Source: Planctomycetia bacterium
GTDB taxonomy: Bacteria; Planctomycetota; Planctomycetia; Pirellulales; PNKZ01
NCBI GenBank assembly: GCA_021413845.1
Contig: JAIOPP010000079.1
Coordinates: forward strand, 1-33,940
Length of the DNA: 33,940 nt
Reading direction: 5' to 3'
Each line of letters starts with the position of its first letter. The first letter of the stretch is position 1. Shown here in pieces: positions 8,810 through 16,621 of this stretch. A program made the translations under genes and the position numbers. The notes beneath the pieces were generated by a model that was not told the DNA's origin, did not search any database, and worked only from the letters and a program-made list of their open reading frames with translations.

Positions 8810-9241
8810 ATGCGTCGAATCACCATCTTTGCGCTGCTTCTCGCCGGCTCTTTCGCCGCGCTCGGTTGCGAACAAAAGTCGCCGCCGACTCCGGTCCAGG
8901 ACACGGCTGATCAGAAGGCCGCCGAGGCGAGGGCGAAGACTAAGGAAGCGGCCGACGCGACCGTTGCGGCTGCCCAGGCTAAGCGAGACGAGTACGCCGG
9001 CGCGATGCGAAAGCAGTTGGACGAACTCGACGTTAAGTACGCCGAGTTGAAGGATCGCGCCGCGAAAGCAGAAGATGAGTTAAAGAAGGACCTCGACAAG
9101 AAAGTCGCCGCGGCCAAGGTGAAGCGGGATGCCGCCGCCGAAAAGCTCGAAGAGCTTAAGACGGCGAGTGCCGATCGGTGGGAGAAGATCAAAGACGGGG
9201 TCGGCAATGCGTTCGACGATCTCAAGAAGGCCTTTGAGTAG
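8810..9241 (+). CDS. Small coiled-coil lipoprotein
   Basis: A 143-residue envelope protein: a signal sequence MRRITIFALLLAGSFAAL with lipobox FAALGC (lipid Cys at about residue 20), then almost entirely Ala/Lys/Glu/Asp heptads predicted as one long coiled coil to the end. Start ATG 8810-8812 is chosen over the far upstream frame start because AAGGAAC lies 7-8 nt before it and a clean signal peptide follows. Probably anchored in a membrane with a rod-like domain in the periplasm; similar lipoproteins act as spacers or in desiccation response, but no function can be assigned. It lies 95 bp after the DUF2934 gene. Confidence 0.85.
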   Translation: MRRITIFALLLAGSFAALGCEQKSPPTPVQDTADQKAAEARAKTKEAADATVAAAQAKRDEYAGAMRKQLDELDVKYAELKDRAAKAEDELKKDLDKKVAAAKVKRDAAAEKLEELKTASADRWEKIKDGVGNAFDDLKKAFE

Positions 9242-9302
9242 TCGCGGCGTCAACGACGCATCACGATCGGCCCGAACCAACGAACAGCGAAAGAAGAACT
9301 CC

Positions 9303-9695
9303 ATGCACGGCTTCGTGAAAGACATCGAAAAGCTCGCCGTCGAGAATACTGACTTTCGGCGCGTGCTCTACACGGCTAAGCACTGCCAACTCGTCCTGAT
9401 GGCACTCAAGCCTAAGGAGGAGATCGGGGCGGAGGTCCACAAGCTCGACCAGTTCTTTCGCGTCGAGGCGGGCAGCGGCGAAGCGGTTCTCGATGGCGTC
9501 CGAACGGCGATTCGGGCCGGCTTCGCGGTCATCGTGCCGGCAGGAGCGAATCACAACATCATCAACACGGGCGATGTTCCGCTCAAGCTCTACACGGTTT
9601 ACTCGCCGCCGAACCATCGCGACGGCGTCGTCCATCCGACACGCAAAGATGCCGAGGCCGACGACGAGCACTTCGACGGCAAGACTACGGAATAA
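9303..9695 (+). CDS. Cupin-domain protein
   Basis: A 130-residue single-domain cupin. The first motif is represented by EIGAEVHKLDQFFRVEAGSGE (metal ligands His and Glu in atypical spacing: H-x3-Q-x4-E) and the second by VPAGANHNIINTGDVPLKLY (P-x-G-x3-H-x3-N). Such proteins are often called cupin or mannose-6-phosphate-isomerase-like and may bind a metal and a small ligand. Start ATG 9303 is backed by a purine-rich AAAGAAG stretch about 8 nt upstream. Located 61 bp after the lipoprotein gene. Substrate unknown. Confidence 0.85.
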   Translation: MHGFVKDIEKLAVENTDFRRVLYTAKHCQLVLMALKPKEEIGAEVHKLDQFFRVEAGSGEAVLDGVRTAIRAGFAVIVPAGANHNIINTGDVPLKLYTVYSPPNHRDGVVHPTRKDAEADDEHFDGKTTE

Positions 9696-9807
9696 CGCCC
9701 CTACGGATTGCGCGTCGGCGAACGAACATCATTGAGGCTGAAGGAGGTCGCCCGCCGGCTCGTGGCCGACGCGACGCCGACTTCGGATTCTTGCAGGAGA
9801 ACGCATC

Positions 9808-9975
9808 ATGCTTCGCTGGGCTTTGATCTTCTTGTTGGTTGCGTTGGTAGCGAGTGCTTTGGGCATGTGGGGACTCGGCGGAATCGCGATGGAAATCGCT
9901 CGAATTCTCTTCTTCGTCTTACTGGTTCTCTTGATCGTCTCCCTGATCAGCGGGCGACGAGGGCCGGTCAACTAG
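9808..9975 (+). CDS. DUF1328 small membrane protein (YtjA family)
   Basis: A 55-residue protein with two hydrophobic helices separated by the family-typical GLGGIAMEIARILFFVLLVL segment and ending ISGRRGPVN. DUF1328 proteins are tiny inner-membrane proteins of unknown function, common in stress-related gene sets. Clear AGGAGA 8 nt before ATG 9808. Last of the five-gene small cluster, 112 bp after the cupin gene. Confidence 0.85.
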   Translation: MLRWALIFLLVALVASALGMWGLGGIAMEIARILFFVLLVLLIVSLISGRRGPVN

Positions 9976-10302
9976 CTCTCCGCACCGAAACAGCTCCGTT
10001 CGACGATTCTACCGGCGGCTTCCGAGTCCGCTCCGGAGCCGGCACGCAATGCGTTCGAGCAGCGAGCCCCTATTTCGGCATTACTTGGCATATCGATCGA
10101 ATTCGTGCGGGAGTCGCCGGCGGCGCCGGTAGGTTGAGATTTACCTCGCGAAAGTGCGTTTCGAGAAGCCGTAGTCACTCGATCGTTACTGCCCAGATCA
10201 GGCACGCCCACGCGGGGCGCCCGGCCCATTTCGCCGCACGCAACGACCACCACAAAGTCATCGACATCGGCCGCGAAGTCGTCGGCCGGCGCGCAGTTTG
10301 CG
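9976..10302 (+). other. Region without recognisable gene
   Basis: About 330 bp after the DUF1328 gene. Frames stay open across it, but none has a start, codon pattern or domain I can support. It may include the eroded upstream part of the kinase gene that follows. Confidence 0.5.
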
Positions 10303-10329
10303 ATGCATTTGGCGGTCAGCGTTACGTCT

Positions 10330-10600
10330 CGGCGAGTGAAGGGTGCCGCAGGGAAATCAAGGTATTTAATCCTCGGCAGCTACGCGATGCTCGACAAGAT
10401 CGGGGCCGGCGGCATGGGTCAAGTGTTTAAGGCCCGGCATCGTCGTATGGATCGCTTAGTGGCGATCAAGATGTTGGCGACCGTAATGAGAACGGATACC
10501 AGACGGACAACTCGTGCAGGGACGACATCTACTTGCTCGGATGGTTTCGATGTCCGCAGGGGGATACCACCGACTAGCACAGTGCTAAATCGAAGTCGGA
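10330..10600 (+). pseudogene. Remnant of a planctomycete Ser/Thr protein kinase gene
   Basis: From about 10340 the plus frame reads the N-lobe of a Hanks-type kinase: GKSRYLILGSY, the glycine loop GAGGMGQVFKARHRRMDR and the ATP-binding lysine in LVAIKML (Lys codon 10468-10470). Homology then stops at about 10488. In another frame, bases 10519-10541 read RDDIYLLG, which resembles kinase subdomain IX (DIYSLG). Everything between (catalytic loop HRD, DFG) and all after is missing, so the gene has suffered at least a large deletion and a frameshift. The N-lobe assignment is firm; the subdomain IX piece is tentative. Confidence 0.7.
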
Positions 10601-11112
10601 GACATTCGAACCGCTTCGTGCAAGATCCGCACGGACGACGGACTGGCCGGGACCGGAACATCGACATGCTCCATGAGACGGCTCCATTCCTTCCCTAAGT
10701 GGAGGCCGATTGACCTCACATCTGTCCGACGAATCGTGGCTAAATGAAAATGAGCGAATCCGCACGGGGATGGGATCGGAAATGGCATCAGCGGCCGAAG
10801 CTCGGTTCAAATGCGGCCGCTTCGTGGCGTGAATGTGCGGGTTTGAGAGCGAGCCGAAACACGGCATATAACCTGCTCTTAGTAAGAGGACTCCGCAAGC
10901 CGCGAACTATCTCGGCTAGTTTACAATCTTCACGCTAAGCACCGCTGAGGTATTCGGAGAGGCACTTTTTGCTGCCATAGCACCAGCCGAACTCAAGCAG
11001 GCTTCGCTGTGCCGCAGGGACCGACACAAAAACCTGAGAAGATCGACTTCAACCCACCCCACGTCCGGTGATCGCCGACGAGAATCGAATCCACGAACGT
11101 CGAAAGTAAGAT
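10601..11112 (+). other. Region without recognisable gene
   Basis: About 510 bp between the kinase remnant and the RND gene. Short open frames on both strands lack domains and ribosome sites. It must contain the promoter of the RND gene, but no convincing -35/-10 pair stands out. Confidence 0.5.
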
Positions 11113-13446
11113 TTGCTGGGACTTAGTCAAGAATCGCGTTTTCGCCGATTTCGCTGGTGGATCGTCGCTGCGGCGCTCATCTCCTTGGTGCCGGCGGTCC
11201 ATTGGGCGCTCTTGTCCCTGCGCACCAGTGCCAACAAGGATACCGATTGGCTGCCGCCGACGAACTCGGAGATCCGGCAACTCACTTGGTTTCACGGGCT
11301 GTTCGAGGGTGATGAAGTTCTCGTCGTCAGTTGGGAAGGATGCACGCTGGACGACCCGCGTCTCGATGCCTTGGCCGAAGCGGTCGTCGAGCCGCTACCG
11401 GGTATCGAGGATCGTACGCAAGTTTGGTTCTCGTGGGTTCGGACCGGACGATCCGTCTTGAACGAATTGACGACGGAGCCGTTGTCGCTGACTCGCCGGG
11501 AAGCGTTGCGACGCATGGAGGGTTGGACCGTCGGTCCCGACGGCCGTCAGAGCTGCGCGCTGTTGAAAGTGAGCGCGGCGGGAAAGAACGACCGCCATTC
11601 GGCCGTGGCGGCGGTGAAGTACGCGGCCCGAGAACGATGCGGACTCCTTCCGGAGGAGTTGCGAATCGGCGGATCGACGTTCGACAGCGTCGCCATCGAC
11701 ACCGAAAGCAAGGCCTCGCTCCGAATCCTCCTAGCGATATCTATGGCGGCTGCAATCGTCACGTCGATGGCGTTCATTCGCAGCCCACGACTCGTCTGTC
11801 TGATCCTCGTGACCGCCGCTCTTTGCGAAGCCTGGAGCTTGGCGATCGTTCGGCTCTCGGGCACGAACATGGATTTGGTCTTGGTGATGATGCCCATCCT
11901 GGTCGGCATTCTTGCGGTGTCGGCCTCGATTCACCAGTTGAACTACTACCTAAACGAATGCGAGCAGCGAGGCCTCGACGGCGCACCGGCTCGAGCCCTG
12001 CGTAACAGTTGGAAACCGGCGGCGTTCTCGTGCTTCACGACATCGCTCGGCTTGTTGTCACTCCTGATCAGCGACGTAGCGCCGGTCCGCAAGTTCGGCT
12101 TGTTCTCGGCGATCGGCATCGCAGTGAGTCTCGTCTTCATATTCTTTTTTCTCCCGGCCGCGCTGGAGTGTTGGCCGGCGGCGGCTCGTTCCGGTTCCCC
12201 CGGCTCACCGAGCGCCGAACGCGCACTGAGCAGGCGCGCCTACCGCAGGTCGTGGGCCCGGCTCTTCGCTCGCGGCTCCGTACGTCATTACGGCCGAATT
12301 CTCGCGATCTGCGTCCTTGCAACACCGCTGCTGATCTACGGCACGGAGCGAATTCGCACCTCCGTGAAATTGCAGGATATGTTCAGTCCGCACTCGACCG
12401 TCACGAAAAACTATCTGTGGCTCGAGTCAAACGTGGGCCCGTTGGTTCCCGTAGAAATCGTCGTCCGATTCGACGTTCGTTCGACTTCGACGCTGGCGGA
12501 TCGCATGAAGCTGGTCGAACAATTGCGTACGACGGTCGATGCCATCGACAAGGTCGGGGCCACGATCTCGGCCTGCACGTTTACCCCGCCGCTTCCCGTC
12601 GGCGGAGGGGCGCGACAAGCCGCCGAACGTCGCATCATCCTACGCAAGCTCGAAGCAGCTAAACCGCGACTCACGGCGCTGCACTACTTGGCGACGACCG
12701 CCGATGCCGAGTTCTGGCGCGTGAGTGCCCGTGTCGAGACATTCAACGATCTGGACTATGGGGAGTTACTCGATCAGCTTCGCTCCGCCATAGGACCATT
12801 GATCGCCGCGGCCGACAAAAAGACCGGCGAGGATGTTGAAGTCGTCGTCACTGGAGGTATTCCTGCCATTTACGTCGTGCAGCGACAACTGCTCTACGAT
12901 CTACGCAGCAGTTTCGGCGCGGCATTCCTCTCCATCGCCTTGGTGCTGAGCGTCGCCCTACGTAGCGTTCGAGCGGGGCTGGTCACGATGATTCCGAACG
13001 TCATGCCCGTCTTGGTCGTATTCGGCATCATGGGGTTGGCCGGCGTCGTCGTCGATCTCGGCTCGATGATGACCATCAGCACGGCTCTAGGCATCTCGGT
13101 CGACAACGAGTTGCATTTCTTTCATTGGTTTCGCCGATCCCTAAACCAAGGGCGAGGACGTCGTCGTGCGCTCCTCAGCGCCTATCGACGATGCGGACGC
13201 CCAATGGCGCAAACGGCCGTGATTTGCTGCCTCGGGATGCTCGTCTTCATGTTCAGCCCCTTTACGCCCGTTTCACACTTCGGCTCCCTGATGTCGTCGT
13301 TGATCGCGTTGGCAATGCTCGGCGATCAAATCCTGCTCCCGGCTCTCTTGGTCAGCCCTTTGGGCTCGTTCTTTCAGCAGCGGACCAAGACGGGCGACAA
13401 TAGGCGCGAAGGAACTCCACAAACACCGACACCGATCAAAGAGTGA
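11113..13446 (+). CDS. MMPL/RND-family membrane transporter
   Basis: A 777-residue inner-membrane protein of the MMPL branch of RND exporters, usually proton-driven and often moving lipids or hopanoid-like molecules. Layout: TM1 (about residues 14-36), a large periplasmic loop, a bundle of about five TM helices (about 198-350), a second TM helix and loop from about 400, and a last TM bundle (about 600-760), i.e. two pseudo-repeats. Each repeat has its conserved TM4-like segment: VMMPILVGILAVSASIHQLN and TALGISVDNELHFFHWFRR, where Asp is the expected proton carrier in the second. Start is TTG 11113, with only a weak AAGTAAG ahead, so the exact start is uncertain. No membrane-fusion or outer-membrane partner is adjacent. 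Confidence 0.88.
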   Translation: MLGLSQESRFRRFRWWIVAAALISLVPAVHWALLSLRTSANKDTDWLPPTNSEIRQLTWFHGLFEGDEVLVVSWEGCTLDDPRLDALAEAVVEPLPGIEDRTQVWFSWVRTGRSVLNELTTEPLSLTRREALRRMEGWTVGPDGRQSCALLKVSAAGKNDRHSAVAAVKYAARERCGLLPEELRIGGSTFDSVAIDTESKASLRILLAISMAAAIVTSMAFIRSPRLVCLILVTAALCEAWSLAIVRLSGTNMDLVLVMMPILVGILAVSASIHQLNYYLNECEQRGLDGAPARALRNSWKPAAFSCFTTSLGLLSLLISDVAPVRKFGLFSAIGIAVSLVFIFFFLPAALECWPAAARSGSPGSPSAERALSRRAYRRSWARLFARGSVRHYGRILAICVLATPLLIYGTERIRTSVKLQDMFSPHSTVTKNYLWLESNVGPLVPVEIVVRFDVRSTSTLADRMKLVEQLRTTVDAIDKVGATISACTFTPPLPVGGGARQAAERRIILRKLEAAKPRLTALHYLATTADAEFWRVSARVETFNDLDYGELLDQLRSAIGPLIAAADKKTGEDVEVVVTGGIPAIYVVQRQLLYDLRSSFGAAFLSIALVLSVALRSVRAGLVTMIPNVMPVLVVFGIMGLAGVVVDLGSMMTISTALGISVDNELHFFHWFRRSLNQGRGRRRALLSAYRRCGRPMAQTAVICCLGMLVFMFSPFTPVSHFGSLMSSLIALAMLGDQILLPALLVSPLGSFFQQRTKTGDNRREGTPQTPTPIKE

Positions 13447-13755
13447 CGGCCGGAGACCTATCACCTCGTCCTTCGAGGCACTCTCTAAAGAAACAGCCGC
13501 AACTCCGGCGGCTCGCAGCTACGGAGTAGCGAGCGATAAGTGTGCGTGTGCGACGAAATCGCACACGGCTGTGCGATGCGACACATCGCGCGGCGCCGCC
13601 TCGCTCAAACTAGTCGCCGCAAAGTCTCCGCTAACGACTTTTCGTCACAGGACGGCAAGACCTTTTGAACGGCGCTCTCCGGGCATGCGTTTTGCTTCAC
13701 TCAATGAGAGAAGTACTACCGGCTCACCACAGCCGGGGCGATGGAGAATTTGACG
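13447..13755. other. Intergenic region upstream of the secreted-protein cluster
   Basis: 309 bp with no supportable gene. Its main feature is the 23-bp dyad at 13545-13567, followed by a weaker TGTG...CACA copy at 13570-13585. Confidence 0.5.
13545..13567. promoter_or_regulatory. Perfect dyad with 9-bp arms, possible regulator site
   Basis: Arms CGTGTGCGA and TCGCACACG around a 5-nt spacer. It lies about 190 bp before the secreted-protein gene at 13756. Similar GTGCG/CGCAC dyads occur at 24988-25001 and 27020-27033, all between genes. Regulator unknown. Confidence 0.45.
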
Positions 13756-14772
13756 ATGTTGAAGTATCGCTTTGCGATTCCGGCCGCGATGCTCGTCGTA
13801 GCGGGCGCCTGCCTAGGAGCGGTCGATCGTTCCGCGGCAGCCGCGCCTCCTCCCGCAGCGCGCGACACGCCGCAAGGCGAATTGCACAACGTGGTGGCGA
13901 AAGTCATCTACCCTAACCGCATCGATCCAAACGGCCTCAGGGATCCGAGCATTCAGGCCGAGTTGGAGCCGGGGCCGTTTACGATTCCGAAGGGCTACGT
14001 GTTCACGAAGTTGAGGTACCACTTCGCCGATCCAAAAACGGGATTCGAACACGATAAGGTCACAGCCACGACGATTTATTCCGTGACGGAACATCGGTAC
14101 GTCAGGGAAGCCAAAAACAATCCGGACATCGTCCTACCGGCAGGCGAATACAAGGTCGTCTGCGGCGGCTTGCCCGAGGCGACCGGCGTCTTGACCTACA
14201 CGCTCATTCGAGAGGACTTGGTCGACCAACCCACAGTGCCGAAAGTCGCCGTCGCCGGTGAACGGATCGTCGATGTTGAAACGTGGGTGGCGACACCAAG
14301 GGTTCCCGACTACAACCCGAAGTTTAAGGCGACCTATCGCATTCGCGGCGGCACGGTGACCGGCACGATCGATCAATTGGTCGAGCCGCCGAAATACGAC
14401 AACGGAGTAACTTGCGATCCGTTTCCCACCAAAGGGACCTTCAGCGGCCAAATGGTCGGTAATGTTATTACCGGCAAATGGGAAATAAAGACGGGCGCTC
14501 ACAAGATGCATTTCTCGGCCATTGTAGGCAGCGATTATCCGAATCACGATCGCACCGACACATCGTCGCGAACTTCGGAAACTCGCTTAGTCCTTAATCC
14601 CGACGGGACTCTCAGCCAAAGCGAGAAGGGGTCGGGAGTATCGGAGTGGACCTGGGGTCCGACCGCACCGAAATCCATCGCGAACCAACGGAGTTCGAAT
14701 CGGTACGACTTTGAGATACCGGGCAAAGACTTTCCGGAACCGCTGCAAGGAACTTGGAAAGACCGACGCTAG
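13756..14772 (+). CDS. Exported protein of unknown function
   Basis: 338 residues with a Sec signal peptide (MLKYRFAIPAAMLVVAGACL, cleavage probably after the Ala-rich stretch near residue 30). The mature part looks all-beta: two regions rich in short strands, the second (about 200-260) with TGTIDQLVEP, GTFSGQMVGNVITGKWEI and similar, reminiscent of lipocalin-like or carbohydrate-binding barrels but not assignable. Two cysteines occur in the mature part. Start ATG 13756 is preferred over ATG 13741 because GGAG lies 9 nt before it and the signal peptide then has the right shape. First of a co-directional group of secreted proteins; the next gene starts 44 bp after it. Confidence 0.75.
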   Translation: MLKYRFAIPAAMLVVAGACLGAVDRSAAAAPPPAARDTPQGELHNVVAKVIYPNRIDPNGLRDPSIQAELEPGPFTIPKGYVFTKLRYHFADPKTGFEHDKVTATTIYSVTEHRYVREAKNNPDIVLPAGEYKVVCGGLPEATGVLTYTLIREDLVDQPTVPKVAVAGERIVDVETWVATPRVPDYNPKFKATYRIRGGTVTGTIDQLVEPPKYDNGVTCDPFPTKGTFSGQMVGNVITGKWEIKTGAHKMHFSAIVGSDYPNHDRTDTSSRTSETRLVLNPDGTLSQSEKGSGVSEWTWGPTAPKSIANQRSSNRYDFEIPGKDFPEPLQGTWKDRR

Positions 14773-14816
14773 ACGGCTCTTTCGAATCCATCAGGCCACA
14801 GTAGGAACCAATTCCC

Positions 14817-16139
14817 ATGAATCGGACGACATCGAACGCGTTTCTACTCTCGGTGACGATCTGCCTGCTCATGGCGCCGGCCGATCTCCGCGGCCAAACA
14901 CCTCGCGCCAACGACGCTAAGCCGACCTTCACCGCGGCGCAGAAAGAAGCCCTGGCCGCTCTTTATGGACACGGCGGGATCTTGATTCAGTTCGACGAGC
15001 GACGCCCGGGATCGCCCGTGACGGCCGTCGACTTCGCCGGACATCCCGAGTTTCAAGACGACTGGTTGCAGCACTTGTTGCCGTTCCCCGAACTGACGAC
15101 GGTACGTTTAGCGAAGACGGCGCTCACGGATGCGGGACTCAACCAACTCAAACAACTCCCCAAGCTGACGGAGTTGATCTTAAACGATACTGCGGTCACC
15201 GATGTCGGTTTGATCAGGCTCGCCGACTGCAAAACCCTGAGTACTCTGGCGGTCAGCGGAACACGGGTGACCGAAGCAGGAACAACTGTGCTACGCCAAG
15301 CGTTGCCGCAACTCAAGATCATCACGGGGCCGCCGAAAGAGTCGACGAGACTCGCCGTCAACGACGGCTCAGCGACGATCAGAGCGGAAGGCGTCAAGCT
15401 GTTCTCGGCAGCCGAGATCAAAAAATGGCGGGAGCGGCTGACGGAACTGGGGCAGATTCCGCTGGAAACGCCGAACGGTTGGTCGAAGAGCCGTGTGGAG
15501 CCCGCCAAGTTGCTGACGGTCTTTCCGGAGTTGAAGGTGCGGGAAGGATACGTACTGCGGGCCTACCTGTTTAAGGAAGATGCGAACTCCAACGGTTTCG
15601 TCTGGGCGTTACCGGCCGATGCCGAGTTTCCGGCGCCGGATGATTGCCCCCGACTAGAATCGCACTTCCTTAAGCCACCCAAGCCCTTCGACGCGCTGGA
15701 CGACATGATGGAGGTGATCGCAGGGGACGATTCCCCGGAGTCATATCTCCACGCCTCACTCTTACGTCGCGAACTCAAAGAGTTCGCGGGCGGTTGGCAC
15801 GGAATCCAGTGGGGCATGAATACGGTGCTCGATGATTCACCTTGGAATCAACCACCTCGCAGCGACGAAGAATCGATGGCGATGTATCCGGAAAGCAAAC
15901 CGGAAGAATGGAAATGGATCGCACCACGACCGGAGAATTGGAAACCGGAAGTGCGATTGGAAAGGGACAAAGCGATCGTGACGTTTTATAGCTACACGCC
16001 GCTCTCTTTCGAACTCGACAACGGTGAAATGGAGAAAGAACGGATTATCCGCCATATCGAAACGTATCGGCGGGGCAAATACCGACCCTTGATCGTGGAA
16101 AAGAAGCTGGCTGAAGGACCGAATGCGGTTGCGCTTTAG
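14817..16139 (+). CDS. Exported leucine-rich-repeat protein
   Basis: 440 residues with a signal peptide (MNRTTSNAFLLSVTICLLMA, probable cleavage near LRGQ-TP). Residues about 60-160 form LRRs of the planctomycete type: LTTVRLAKTALTDAGLNQL, LTELILNDTAVTDVGLIRL, LSTLAVSGTRVTEAGTTVL, each about 23 residues. The rest (about 190-440) is a mixed alpha/beta domain rich in Trp (EEWKWIAPRPENWKPEV) with no family I recognise. LRRs suggest protein-protein contact in the periplasm or at the surface. TAGGAA stands about 10 nt before ATG 14817. It is followed after 54 bp by the 67-residue gene. Confidence 0.82.
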   Translation: MNRTTSNAFLLSVTICLLMAPADLRGQTPRANDAKPTFTAAQKEALAALYGHGGILIQFDERRPGSPVTAVDFAGHPEFQDDWLQHLLPFPELTTVRLAKTALTDAGLNQLKQLPKLTELILNDTAVTDVGLIRLADCKTLSTLAVSGTRVTEAGTTVLRQALPQLKIITGPPKESTRLAVNDGSATIRAEGVKLFSAAEIKKWRERLTELGQIPLETPNGWSKSRVEPAKLLTVFPELKVREGYVLRAYLFKEDANSNGFVWALPADAEFPAPDDCPRLESHFLKPPKPFDALDDMMEVIAGDDSPESYLHASLLRRELKEFAGGWHGIQWGMNTVLDDSPWNQPPRSDEESMAMYPESKPEEWKWIAPRPENWKPEVRLERDKAIVTFYSYTPLSFELDNGEMEKERIIRHIETYRRGKYRPLIVEKKLAEGPNAVAL

Positions 16140-16193
16140 CAAGACACGGGCGGAATCAATCACAATTCCCCAAACGAACAGAGAGGCAATGTC

Positions 16194-16397
16194 ATGACTT
16201 TGATCGACTGGTTACGACGACTCGGAATTCTAAGATTCGGAAGCGAATCGGGCGTGTACCACAATGCCAAGGAGCGCCCCGCGAGTTTCCAAATGGATGG
16301 TGTTTTCAATTCGGAGAAGGATGTCATAAATCTCGACAAACGTCCTGCGCCGCCGAATCAGCCCGCCGCCGATTCCCAGGCAAAGCGCAATCCGTAG
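16194..16397 (+). CDS. 67-residue protein, paralogue of the protein at 26753
   Basis: A short protein with a conserved head MTLIDWLRRLGILRFGSES, a YHN/ERP middle and an acidic DVINL segment, then a Pro/Ala/Gln tail. The head is an amphipathic helix of about 14 residues that may lie on a membrane. The same plan, with over half of the first 47 residues identical or similar, is found in the 69-residue protein encoded at 26753, and that conservation supports both as real genes. AGAGAGG sits 7 nt before ATG 16194. It follows the LRR gene by 54 bp. Not recognised; function unknown. Confidence 0.75.
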   Translation: MTLIDWLRRLGILRFGSESGVYHNAKERPASFQMDGVFNSEKDVINLDKRPAPPNQPAADSQAKRNP

Positions 16398-16621
16398 TTC
16401 CGAGCGGTGATCGGTCCCCGCGAAACCGTTCCGTCTTCTAATTAATTCCCTTGCGACTTCCTCCTCAAAGGTGAGCGGAATCAGGGCGACTGATTCATTC
16501 GGCGTTTTCCGGCATAACGTGCGGCAATCCTTTTCGTCAGCAGTTGAGAACGGCAAATCAGCTTCGCTCTGAATGAGTTTCCGACGATCGCATGAGCGTC
16601 TTTTTCGACAGTGAAACAACG

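Noticed and set aside
9708-10430. 240-codon plus ORF covering the gene-poor region
   Set aside because: It is out of frame with both the DUF1328 gene and the kinase remnant it overlaps, and is Arg-rich shadow-like sequence.
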